The notes under the pieces are model-generated. The model saw only the letters and a program-made list of their open reading frames with translations, did not search any database and was not told the origin of the DNA. From Leptospira fluminis (lineage in GTDB: Bacteria > Spirochaetota > Leptospiria > Leptospirales > Leptospiraceae), in contig NZ_RQEV01000010.1 in NCBI RefSeq assembly GCF_004771275.1, positions 124,001 to 188,000 of the forward strand: a DNA stretch of 64,000 nt. Direction: 5' to 3'. The position numbers and the translations under genes were made by a program. Below, in pieces: positions 40,472 through 48,510 of the stretch (the stretch's first letter is position 1; each line of letters opens with the position of its first letter).

Positions 40472-42391
40472 TTAAGGAGTTACCCGAATGTACTGCTGCA
40501 TCTCCTGGTGCAGAGCGGAGCAGAAATCGGTGCAGTAAAAAGGATAGATCCCCGGATTCGGCGCTTTCCATTTGAACGTCCTGGTTTGTCCCGGCATGAT
40601 CAACAGGTTAGGCATTTCCGGAGCGCCGCTTACCGCGAATCCGTGCGGAATATCGAAGTCTTGTTCCAAATTCGTGATGTGGAAGTACACGGTATCTCCC
40701 CGTTTTACTTCGATAGTATCAGGCTTGAAGTGAGAACGGATTTGGCTCATATATACCCGTACGGTATTTCCTTCGCGGACCACTCTGGCTTCCTTCTCGC
40801 TTTTGATCGCGTGTGGGTGCTTGTTCTCCTCTAAAGGATAGATTTTCGCGGCCTTATCCATCAATAGCTTCGCCGGGATCATTTGGGAATAATGAGGCTC
40901 TCCTACGGTCGGAAAATCCGATAGTAGCTCCGCTTTTCTTCCCGAAATATCGTAAAGTTGGGCGCTTTGAGGGAGTTCCATCCCTACCGGCAAATATCTG
41001 TCTTTCGTGATCTTATTCAACGCGATCAGGTATTTTCCGTACGGTTCCTTGGAACTTCCCCCTACGATGGACAAGTGTCCCACGCTATAATAAGCCGGAA
41101 GGTGTTGGACCACTTCCCAGGTGCCTAGTTCCCATTTTACCACTTCGGAACTTACGAAACAGGAAGTGTATGCGTAGCCTTGACCGTCGAATTCGGTGTG
41201 CAGGGGTCCCAGACAGGGCTTTTTGACTTCCCCCGCCAAAGTGGACTCATATTTCAAAACCGGAATATTCATGATTTCGGCGGTTCTGTGCTCGGGCTTA
41301 TCCTTTACTTCCATCAACTTCGTAAACGAGTGCACCGGAATCACCGTCGCCAATTTTCCGCCACCGACTATGTATTCTCCCGTAGGATCCACGTCCGTAC
41401 CGTGAGGGCTTTTCGGAGTCGGCAGATAATACATCATACCGGAACAATCTTTCGGGTGTAACATCTTGACCCCGCTGAGCTTCTCGGATACCACCGGTTT
41501 GTTCTCCGGAAGGTAGTTCCGATAATATTCTCCGGAATGCGCAGTAGCTTTTCCTTGGTCGAGACACTGTTTAGCACGAACCCAGTTGAACGCTAGGATA
41601 TAATCCTTGTCGTTCTTGGAAGCTCCGACTTCCAGCATTTTATAGGCCTGTTCCGTGTTATAGCTCGTGAAGAAACACCAGTCGTGGGATTTCCCTTTTC
41701 CACAGTGCGATAAATCGTAGTCGAAACCCGGAACCAAAACCTGGAGTTCGATGGACAATCTTCCCGTCTTAGGCTCGACCTTTACCATCGTAACGGTCCC
41801 TTTAAAATCTCCTTTAGAAAAGTTCTCGATCGGAACGCTACTCTGAGGAATCGGAACCGAGAATCTCGTGGCCGCCATCAGATATTCCGTATTCTCGGTG
41901 GCGAACGGGGATGCGTGGTTTCCGGCGGAATTCGGAATTTCCAGAATCTCCTTCGTCTCGAAAGCTTTCAGATCTATACGGGCCAACCTAGGCGTGTTGT
42001 TAGCATTCAGAAATAACCATCTTCCGTCCTGCTTACCTTCCGTCATAGAGGCTTCCACGTGGTGGCTATCGTCCCAAGGAACGTAACCGTGTGTGGTTTT
42101 GAGCATGTCCTTGGTTTCCTCGTCGTAACCGTATCCGTTTTCAGGAAAGACGGAAAAGACGGGAATAATCTTAAACAACCTTGCGGAAGGAATACCGTAT
42201 ACGGACATCTGACCGTTGAATCCGCCCGAAAGGAACGCGTAAACTTCGTCCTTCTCCCCCGGAGCAACGTACACTTTTTTGGCGGCGTCGGAAGCCAACG
42301 TCGCGGTAGCGGCGCCTTTTTTGCAAAAGGCCAGAGCCGTCGTCCCTACGATTATCAGCAATACTGATTTTATTAACGTTTTATAGTTCAT
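40472..42391 (-). CDS. nosZ: Nitrous oxide reductase, clade II-type
   Basis: Reduces N2O to N2 in the periplasm; 639 residues. There is no Tat RR motif: the N-terminus is a Sec-type signal (SVLLIIVGTTALAFC), as in clade II enzymes, and it may be lipidated though Phe before the Cys is unusual. The CuZ domain is a seven-bladed propeller with the paired histidines DDSHHVEAS; the C-terminal cupredoxin has the CuA motif CTDFCSALHQEM. Its neighbours are a lipoprotein cytochrome c (upstream) and nosL, nosD, nosF and nosY (downstream). No nosR is visible, as is usual for clade II. Confidence 0.96.
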   Translation of the reverse strand: MNYKTLIKSVLLIIVGTTALAFCKKGAATATLASDAAKKVYVAPGEKDEVYAFLSGGFNGQMSVYGIPSARLFKIIPVFSVFPENGYGYDEETKDMLKTTHGYVPWDDSHHVEASMTEGKQDGRWLFLNANNTPRLARIDLKAFETKEILEIPNSAGNHASPFATENTEYLMAATRFSVPIPQSSVPIENFSKGDFKGTVTMVKVEPKTGRLSIELQVLVPGFDYDLSHCGKGKSHDWCFFTSYNTEQAYKMLEVGASKNDKDYILAFNWVRAKQCLDQGKATAHSGEYYRNYLPENKPVVSEKLSGVKMLHPKDCSGMMYYLPTPKSPHGTDVDPTGEYIVGGGKLATVIPVHSFTKLMEVKDKPEHRTAEIMNIPVLKYESTLAGEVKKPCLGPLHTEFDGQGYAYTSCFVSSEVVKWELGTWEVVQHLPAYYSVGHLSIVGGSSKEPYGKYLIALNKITKDRYLPVGMELPQSAQLYDISGRKAELLSDFPTVGEPHYSQMIPAKLLMDKAAKIYPLEENKHPHAIKSEKEARVVREGNTVRVYMSQIRSHFKPDTIEVKRGDTVYFHITNLEQDFDIPHGFAVSGAPEMPNLLIMPGQTRTFKWKAPNPGIYPFYCTDFCSALHQEMQQYIRVTP

Positions 42392-42401
42392 TTTATCCCA
42401 C

Positions 42402-42866
42402 TCACCTTTTATCTAGTTTCCGAAAGTATTCCAAAATTTCCCGGGCCTCCGACTCCTTGACGTTCTGAAACGTCATCTGGGTCAAATGCTCGGCCAATAG
42501 TTCTTTTGCGATCGGATCTTTTTGAGTCATTTCTATTGGATTCAAAATCATGTTCATGATCCACTCAGGAGTTCTTCTTTCCGTTACGCCCTTTAGTGCA
42601 GGACCCACGACTTTCTCTTCGAATTTATGGCATGCACTGCATTTGGTCTCGAACTGTTTCCTCCCTTTTTCAACGGTAGCCTCGTCGATAGGACCGAGAA
42701 CGACCGAAGAAACCGGACCGATCCCTTTCCCCCCCGCTTCGGGAACTGCCTGTTCTTTTTCCTTTTCCTTTCCGCAAGCGGATAGCATGACACCCGAAAC
42801 GAGAAGGATAAGGAACGCTTTCCCTCCGCGACCCCGGGCAAACTTGAACGACGATTTCGATTCCAT
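42402..42866 (-). CDS. Lipoprotein cytochrome c, first gene of the nos operon
   Basis: 154 residues from ATG 42866. A lipoprotein signal (SGVMLSAC) is followed by a charged linker and a class I cytochrome c domain with CSACHKF (C-x-x-C-H) and a Met-rich segment (NPIEMTQKD and LTQMTFQNV) for the sixth ligand. It likely donates electrons to NosZ CuA. A GGTGGG ribosome site lies 8 bases before the ATG; a TTG at 42881 is less likely. The operon promoter with two Crp/Fnr-type boxes lies just upstream. Confidence 0.88.
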   Translation of the reverse strand: MESKSSFKFARGRGGKAFLILLVSGVMLSACGKEKEKEQAVPEAGGKGIGPVSSVVLGPIDEATVEKGRKQFETKCSACHKFEEKVVGPALKGVTERRTPEWIMNMILNPIEMTQKDPIAKELLAEHLTQMTFQNVKESEAREILEYFRKLDKR

Positions 42867-42921
42867 AAAAGAACCCACCAAAAGAGATTTCTAACTGAGC
42901 CGATCCGATCGGCATAATCCA

Positions 42922-42962
42922 AGGATATATGAAAACGGCATTTTTTCATTGATCGAAGTCAA
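42922..42962 (-). promoter_or_regulatory. nos operon promoter with Crp/Fnr-type box
   Basis: Read on the minus strand: TTGAC-TTCG-ATCAA (42962-42949), 21 bases, then a -10 element TATCCT (42927-42922). This is the layout of a class II activator promoter with the site near -41. One arm base departs from the perfect TTGAT-N4-ATCAA. Confidence 0.7.
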
Positions 42963-42981
42963 AAGCCGGGATTAAAAAATA

Positions 42982-42995
42982 ATGACTTTTGTCAA
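42982..42995. promoter_or_regulatory. Upstream Crp/Fnr-type palindrome, nos side
   Basis: ATGAC-TTTT-GTCAA, with a perfect TGAC/GTCA core. Its centre is 33 bases (about three helical turns) upstream of the box at 42949-42962, so a second dimer could bind on the same DNA face. Confidence 0.5.
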
Positions 42996-43083
42996 AACCG
43001 GAGAACCCGGAAATTCCATAGAAATATTTTAAATAAATTTAATGTTATTTATTTAATATTTATTCCGCAAAATCGGAACAATC

Positions 43084-43131
43084 TTGATTACCATCAAGGA
43101 CAAATAGGACATTAAGTTTTAGAATATCCGA
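43084..43131 (+). promoter_or_regulatory. nnrS promoter with perfect Crp/Fnr box; leaderless start predicted
   Basis: TTGAT-TACC-ATCAA (43084-43097), a 22-base gap, then the -10 element TAGAAT (43120-43125). Six bases after it comes the ATG at 43132, so the expected +1 coincides with the start codon. There is no Shine-Dalgarno sequence, consistent with a leaderless message. Confidence 0.75.
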
Positions 43132-44319
43132 ATGCAGAACATACTAAATCCGAAATCCGCCCTTTGGACTGCGGCATTTCGCCCTTTCTTTCTGGCCGCC
43201 GGATTGCACTCAGCGTTTGCGGTCTCGTTTTGGATGCTGATCCTGTTCTCCGTGCAGCGCTCCCCCTTTCTTCTGAACGGAATCCAGGTTCATTCCTACG
43301 AAATGGTCTTCGGTTTTGCCAGAGCCGCCATCCTAGGATTCCTGTTTACGGCGGCACAGAATTGGACCAAGTCCGCATTGCTCAATCGGAATTCCCTATT
43401 CTTTCTGTCCGCACTTTGGCTGATCGGAAGGTTCGGCTTTCTGTACGAGCCCTTAACTTATTTGGCAATCACTTCCGATCTGTACTGCGATATCCTGGCC
43501 CTATTCTACTTGGGCCCTCCTTTGTGGAAAAAAGGACAGGAGCACAACAGGATCATCGTAATTTCCTATGCGCTCTTTTTCATATCGCACGTTTGCGCGA
43601 TATTCTCCTACCTGGAGATATTTCCGTCGGCTTGGGGACTGCATTTCGTCCATTTATCGATCTTCCTCGTTTTACAATTCGTGGTGATCATCGGAGGAAG
43701 GATTCTGCCCTTCTTCACTTCGGTCGCGGTCCCGAAAGCGAATCCGAAAAAAATTCCTCTCCTAGAGCGAATCGTACAATACACCTGGTTTCTTTTCCTA
43801 TTGCTGGAAGTCCTGGTTTATTGGCTTCCGGTCCTACATATACCTGCCGGTCTATTCTGTCTCGGACTCGCAATCGTTCATTTTTTCCGACTCTTTTTAT
43901 TGGAGCCTTGGAGATCCGTTCGAGTCCCGATTTTATGGGTACTGCACTCCGGTTATTTTTGGCTCGTTGTCGGCCTTACGGCTTACGGCCTTTCCCACTT
44001 AGGGTTTTTCGAAACTTCTCCCGCCTTTCACCTCTTTACGACCGGTGCGATCGGAGTGTTCGTTTTCGGAATGATTACGAGAGTTTCCTTGGGACATACG
44101 GGCAGGCCGATTCGCGCGTCCAGACCGATCGTTTTGGCGTATATACTGATCAATTTAGCGGTGATTTCCCGATCCTTCCTGCCTCTTTTCGGAAAAAATA
44201 TCGCGGCGTACGCGATCTCCTCTTCCTGCTGGGTATCCGCTTTTCTGATTTTTTTATTAGAATATTATGGAATACTAGTTAATCCTAGATTAGAGCCCGG
44301 CGGAATGTCCCGTCGATGA
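43132..44319 (+). CDS. nnrS: NnrS-family haem-copper membrane protein
   Basis: 395-residue membrane protein with about twelve helices. FRPFFLAAGLHSAFAVSFW, IQVHSYEMVFGFARAAILGFL (quoted as family markers in part), VIIGGRILPFF and MITRVSLGHTGR are NnrS features with conserved His residues. NnrS relieves nitric oxide stress in denitrifiers. It is divergent from the nos operon, and its promoter has the most perfect Crp/Fnr-type box of the island. It suggests that NO is made nearby by NirK. Confidence 0.93.
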   Translation: MQNILNPKSALWTAAFRPFFLAAGLHSAFAVSFWMLILFSVQRSPFLLNGIQVHSYEMVFGFARAAILGFLFTAAQNWTKSALLNRNSLFFLSALWLIGRFGFLYEPLTYLAITSDLYCDILALFYLGPPLWKKGQEHNRIIVISYALFFISHVCAIFSYLEIFPSAWGLHFVHLSIFLVLQFVVIIGGRILPFFTSVAVPKANPKKIPLLERIVQYTWFLFLLLEVLVYWLPVLHIPAGLFCLGLAIVHFFRLFLLEPWRSVRVPILWVLHSGYFWLVVGLTAYGLSHLGFFETSPAFHLFTTGAIGVFVFGMITRVSLGHTGRPIRASRPIVLAYILINLAVISRSFLPLFGKNIAAYAISSSCWVSAFLIFLLEYYGILVNPRLEPGGMSRR

Positions 44320-44367
44320 ATCCGCGGTAAAACATCCGATTTGCGGGTAGGTGAAAGTCTACCGGTC

Positions 44368-44871
44368 TTAGAAACGGATCCCACGAGAGAATGCCAATCC
44401 CAGAATGGCGATCCCGATGGAGACGATCAGATTCAATCGTCCGAAAAATGAGGCGTATTTTCTATATTTGGTCTTTATCTCCGGATCGTTTTCCATTTCC
44501 TGAAACGCGACGGGTCCTACCAAAAAATCATGAATGGCCGAACTGCCGACTAGAAAGAGGAATAAGGAAATTTTCAAAAGGAAAATACTTCCTCCGAAGG
44601 AAGTCCAATAGTTCGCGTCTCCGAAGTTGAGATAAAAACCTTTGGAAAAAAGGATTCCGATGCCGGATACCGCTAAAATCAAAAAGATAAGATAGGAAAC
44701 CGATCGAAACCGGACGGCTACTTTAAATAGCAACCGGCTTTTTACTTCTTTTAATTCGGGATCCGTATAAACCGATCTGAATACGAAGACAAAAAAGAAC
44801 ATTCCTCCGACCCAAAATGCCGCGGCAAAAAAGTGAAACAGAAGGGCCCAAAAATAAACGATCGACTCCAT
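44368..44871 (-). CDS. CopD-like membrane protein
   Basis: 167 residues, four membrane helices. The N-terminal LLFHFFAAAFWVGGMFFF (His, then W-x-G-G) is the CopD-family pattern, and a second conserved stretch SAIHDFLVGPVAF lies in the third loop. Possibly involved in copper handling, which fits a region making several copper enzymes, but that is inference. It is convergent with nnrS and the last gene after the ThDP enzyme, 44 bases from it. Confidence 0.65.
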   Translation of the reverse strand: MESIVYFWALLFHFFAAAFWVGGMFFFVFVFRSVYTDPELKEVKSRLLFKVAVRFRSVSYLIFLILAVSGIGILFSKGFYLNFGDANYWTSFGGSIFLLKISLFLFLVGSSAIHDFLVGPVAFQEMENDPEIKTKYRKYASFFGRLNLIVSIGIAILGLAFSRGIRF

Positions 44872-44915
44872 ATCTCTTCGATTTCGATCCGGCGAAGAAA
44901 CGCTTTCTTCTCTCC

Positions 44916-46652
44916 TTATCCCGTAATTTTTCTAAGAAGGGCTCGACCGATAAAGCGGAATTTTTCCGCCAAAGGAAAACGACCTAGATTCACTTTTACG
45001 ACGCCTTTCGTAAATCTCGTCCTTTTGGAATAATCGATTTTTACGTCCACGAGTACGGAGAATCCGTTCTCGGCCAATCGGAAGGCGTCTCGGATCGTCT
45101 TTTCTATTTGTTCGTTTTCCCGAAGAACTAAGTAGGAGGAGCCCGTAGCTTTCGCGATTCCTTCCAACTCTATTCCTCCTAGGACGGTGCAGGTTTTTCT
45201 TCCGTACGGAATCTCCTGACCTTGCGAAATCTGGGAGAGTTCTCCATCATAAAAAACGAAAATGACGACACCCAAGGAATAGACCGAAGCCGTAAGAAGC
45301 TCCATACCTGTCATGAGAAAAGCTCCGTCCCCCGCTATACCCGCCACTTTTCTTTTCGGGTTGGCCATTTTAGCTCCGATGGAAGCTGGTACACAATAAC
45401 CCATACTGTTAAAATCCGTAGGGGAAAGAAACGTCTTGGAACGGTTGACCGGGAACAATTCCTCGGCCAAAAAAGTGTGGTTCCCGTCGTCCACGACCAG
45501 AAGATCAGTGTCGGCCATCTGCCTCCGAAGTTCCTCGAAAAAAAGATACGGATTGATCCGATTTTCCGTTAAGTGCGACATCCATTCCTTCGCGTACTCC
45601 GTCTTCTTTTCCCGGATCAATTTCGTTAAGCGAATGTCCTTCCGAGGAAAACCTTTTTCTTTTTCAAGCTCTTCGATAAGTGCGGAAAGAACCGTTTTTG
45701 CATCCCCCTCTATCTCCACTTCCGCCGGATAATTTTTCGAGAACACTTCCGGATTGATATCTATGTGTATCAGATTTTTAGGAACCTTCATCCCGAAACT
45801 TCCCGTAGGAATCTCGGAAAATCTGGTACCTACGGCAAGCAGACAATCGCACTCCGAAAATGCGGCTTCTCCGGCCGGAACCGAATACGATCCGAAACCC
45901 ATACCCGTATGATTGGGATGCGAAGCGGGGAAGACGCTCAAACCTTGGAGAGTGGTAGCGACAGGCGCATTCAATAATTCTGAAATTCGTAGCAGCTCTT
46001 CTCCCGCATCCCGCCCTCCCCAGCCGACGAAAACTCCGGGGGACTTCGAGAACTTCAGTAGCGAACATGCCTTTTCTATTTTCATGCCGTCTACTTCCGC
46101 CGTTTCGCGAAACTTTCTCTTAAAAGGGGGCATGGAATACACTTCCCCCCGGAACAGCTGGATATTGACGGGGATTTCCACGAACACAGGACCGCATTCG
46201 TCCGTTATGGCGACTTCGTATGCTTCGTATATGGTGGAAATGATATCCTTATGCTCGGATATTCTATATGACTTTTTCGTAATTCCTTTCAGGATTTCCA
46301 TCTGGTCGATCTGATGGAGTTGGTATTTTTTTCCGGTATCGGTCCGGACTCCGCCGGAGATGATCAGCATAGGAATCCCGTCCAAAAACGCTTCTCCGAT
46401 TCCGCTCATCGCATGAGTCATGCCCGCAGCGGGAACGATCAACAACGTTCCGATCGAATCCGAGGTCCTGCTCACGGCGTCCGCCATAAAGGCAGCCCCG
46501 CATTCGTGGGTGACTAGGATCGGCCGAATGCTTTTGGACCCGCTCAACTCGTCATAGAGTTCCGTATTGTGAACCCCCGGAATTCCGAACGTAAACCTGA
46601 CTCCGATCTGCTCTAACGCGAATACCGCAAGGGAAGCTCCGGATTTTTTCAT
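44916..46652 (-). CDS. Thiamine diphosphate-dependent enzyme (acetolactate synthase-like)
   Basis: 578 residues with the three-domain layout of ALS-type ThDP enzymes. The catalytic glutamate lies in VTHECGAAFMADA (about 50); the HQIDQMEILKGITKKS segment matches the loop after the Pyr domain; the ThDP/Mg motif begins with GIAGDGAFLM, but the later N-N pair is replaced by FYDGEL. The exact reaction (acetolactate synthase, decarboxylase or lyase) cannot be told; no regulatory ilvN-type subunit or ilvC gene is adjacent. It overlaps the FAD dehydrogenase gene by four bases (ATGA), so the pair acts together and shares the Crp/Fnr-type promoter upstream. Confidence 0.85.
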   Translation of the reverse strand: MKKSGASLAVFALEQIGVRFTFGIPGVHNTELYDELSGSKSIRPILVTHECGAAFMADAVSRTSDSIGTLLIVPAAGMTHAMSGIGEAFLDGIPMLIISGGVRTDTGKKYQLHQIDQMEILKGITKKSYRISEHKDIISTIYEAYEVAITDECGPVFVEIPVNIQLFRGEVYSMPPFKRKFRETAEVDGMKIEKACSLLKFSKSPGVFVGWGGRDAGEELLRISELLNAPVATTLQGLSVFPASHPNHTGMGFGSYSVPAGEAAFSECDCLLAVGTRFSEIPTGSFGMKVPKNLIHIDINPEVFSKNYPAEVEIEGDAKTVLSALIEELEKEKGFPRKDIRLTKLIREKKTEYAKEWMSHLTENRINPYLFFEELRRQMADTDLLVVDDGNHTFLAEELFPVNRSKTFLSPTDFNSMGYCVPASIGAKMANPKRKVAGIAGDGAFLMTGMELLTASVYSLGVVIFVFYDGELSQISQGQEIPYGRKTCTVLGGIELEGIAKATGSSYLVLRENEQIEKTIRDAFRLAENGFSVLVDVKIDYSKRTRFTKGVVKVNLGRFPLAEKFRFIGRALLRKITG

Positions 46653-48271
46653 AGATTTCGATTCCTTCGTTCCAAAATACTTCTAACCGCAAATCGGGAA
46701 GTCAATATGCAGCCCCCCAGAAAAGTTCCTTCCAGCGCCGCCTTTCCATGAATCCCTCCTCCTCCGAATCCGGCAGCCTCCCCTACCGCGTACAATCCCG
46801 GAACGGGGTTCTCGTCTTCGTTTAATACTCTGGATTGTAAGTCGGTCTGGATACCGCCCATGGACTTCCGAGTCAAGATAAACTCCCTGATCGCGATGAG
46901 AGGAAGCGCTTTCGAATCCATGATTTTCCGGAAATTACAGGTTCTAACGCGGTCTCCCCGATACTGCCTTAGTTGAGCGATCCTTCTCAATTGATCGTCG
47001 TTATAAAAAGATTTTCCGCGCTCTATCATGGAATCGTAATCCTCCACGGATTTATTCAAAACTTGAGGCAAAACGGATTTCGTTCCCGTCAGGATGTTCA
47101 TCCGGTCGGCCAACTCCGAAATCGAATCCGCGACTACGAAATCCGGACAATCCGCAACCAATTTTTTGACAAGAGATTCGTTCCCGAAGAGGACCGTCCG
47201 AAGAAATCCCATTATGTTTTTATTACGTATTTCCTCGTTAAATTCGGAACCTGAAACGGCCAATTCCTGGACGGCGATTTTCCAATTTAGGACCTGCCAG
47301 GAATATTTCTCCTTCTGCCTACAGATCTCTTCCACCAGGAACTTCGTGTCGAATCCGGTAATCAAAGGTTGCGGACCGATACGACGTCCTTCGAAATCCA
47401 ACCATAGCGCGGATTTCGGCGGAACCAGGCTCAATCCGTGAGCCTCCATTTTCGGATCCGGATGGTGTACTCCGGCCGCGTAGTTCCACATTTTGTCCAG
47501 ATGAGTGATTCTAGCCTTGAGTTTTTTCGCCTCTCTATGCATGTCTCCGATCGCGAACGGATGAGAGCCGTTCAGAAGGACCTCGGGAGGTTTGCCCAGA
47601 TTCTTAGGCCAATGTCTCCTGATTTTAGTCAGATCTCCCGCGATTCCACCGGAAGCGATGATTACGTTTTCTGCACGTATCTGCGTCTCTCGATTCGTCC
47701 GAGTATTTCGAGAAATGCAACCGTTAACGAACCTGCCGGATCTTGTAAGTCGATCGACTCGATTCTGAAACAGAAAGCGTATCCTTTCCGCGTTTTTATG
47801 ATTCAACAATCTTCCCTTTAGGGATGAGATCAAGCCTTGTCCCGTTCCCCAAACCATATGGAATCTGGGCACGCTGTTTCCGGGTTTGAACAACCCTCTT
47901 TCTACCCAATGAACGACGGGAAAAAAGTTCACGGAATACTTTCTTAAAAAATAATATATATCCTCGGATGATTGGTTCACGTAGGCTTCGGCCCAAAGTT
48001 TCGGCAAGAGATCGCGACCGGAAAATTCCGCCGTGGAATTCCAGTCCGAAATCGCCAACGGAACACTGTCTCTTATGCCGTTCCACCTTTGGATCGGAGT
48101 GTCCACCATGAAAATCCCTCCGAAGGACAGTTTGGCCAATCCGCCTAGATTTTCCTCCGAGTCCCTGTCCAAAAGGACCACGTTTTTTCCGGCGTCGAGT
48201 AAGTCCAAAGCGGCGACGATCCCGGCAAGACCGGCGCCGATAATTGCCACGTCCGTAGATATGATTTCCAT
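46649..48271 (-). CDS. FAD-binding dehydrogenase (COG3573-like)
   Basis: 540 residues from ATG 48271. The N-terminal dinucleotide motif VAIIGAGLAGIVAALDLL binds FAD; the C-terminal GLYAVGEAAGFGGGG and HGKAALEGTFLGGC are typical of the FAD-binding dehydrogenase group related to flavocytochrome c and ketosteroid dehydrogenases. The substrate is unknown. ATG 48271 has GGAAAG just upstream; ATG 48283 is also possible, whereas a start at 48373 would span the promoter box. It is the first gene of the FAD-ThDP pair. Control by the nitrogen-oxide regulator suggests that this flavoprotein serves anaerobic or NO-exposed metabolism, which is inference. Confidence 0.82.
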   Translation of the reverse strand: MEIISTDVAIIGAGLAGIVAALDLLDAGKNVVLLDRDSEENLGGLAKLSFGGIFMVDTPIQRWNGIRDSVPLAISDWNSTAEFSGRDLLPKLWAEAYVNQSSEDIYYFLRKYSVNFFPVVHWVERGLFKPGNSVPRFHMVWGTGQGLISSLKGRLLNHKNAERIRFLFQNRVDRLTRSGRFVNGCISRNTRTNRETQIRAENVIIASGGIAGDLTKIRRHWPKNLGKPPEVLLNGSHPFAIGDMHREAKKLKARITHLDKMWNYAAGVHHPDPKMEAHGLSLVPPKSALWLDFEGRRIGPQPLITGFDTKFLVEEICRQKEKYSWQVLNWKIAVQELAVSGSEFNEEIRNKNIMGFLRTVLFGNESLVKKLVADCPDFVVADSISELADRMNILTGTKSVLPQVLNKSVEDYDSMIERGKSFYNDDQLRRIAQLRQYRGDRVRTCNFRKIMDSKALPLIAIREFILTRKSMGGIQTDLQSRVLNEDENPVPGLYAVGEAAGFGGGGIHGKAALEGTFLGGCILTSRFAVRSILERRNRNL

Positions 48272-48301
48272 CTTTCCGTTCATCTGTATGATACGCTTGA
48301 C

Positions 48302-48343
48302 AGGATAGCACGAAGGAGACAGACAAAGATTGATCAGTATCAA
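48302..48343 (-). promoter_or_regulatory. FAD/ThDP operon promoter with perfect Crp/Fnr box
   Basis: On the minus strand: TTGAT-ACTG-ATCAA (48343-48330), 22 bases, then -10 TATCCT (48307-48302), the same -10 as in the nos promoter. Predicted +1 near 48295, 12-24 bases before the two candidate ATGs. Confidence 0.75.
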
Positions 48344-48372
48344 TTTCTCAAAAAATAAGACCGAAATCGCCA

Positions 48373-48386
48373 ATGATATAAATCAT
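48373..48386. promoter_or_regulatory. Second Crp/Fnr-type palindrome upstream of the FAD/ThDP pair
   Basis: ATGAT-ATAA-ATCAT. Its centre is 43 bases (about four helical turns) from the box at 48330-48343. It could act as an upstream site for the FAD/ThDP promoter or as an autoregulatory site for the regulator gene, whose -35 begins 33 bases downstream. Confidence 0.5.
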
Positions 48387-48419
48387 CGGAATCCGATCCC
48401 GATCGAAGGCGTTTTCTAC

Positions 48420-48448
48420 TTGTCTCTTATTCTTCTTCCGAATAAATT
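48420..48448 (+). promoter_or_regulatory. Predicted promoter of the Crp/Fnr regulator
   Basis: TTGTCT (48420-48425), 17-base spacer, TAAATT (48443-48448): four of six matches at each hexamer with ideal spacing. About 55 bases of leader would precede the ATG at 48511. Possible start of the plus-strand nir transcription unit. Confidence 0.45.
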
Positions 48449-48510
48449 CAAAGCATCCGGTCGGAAGGAAATGATTCAAAAATAGTGATGAAATCCAGGG
48501 AAATACGTAC

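Noticed and set aside
43164..44282. Long open frame overlapping nnrS in another frame
   Set aside because: nnrS has strong family motifs and a promoter; the other frame is Arg/Ser-rich with no motif.
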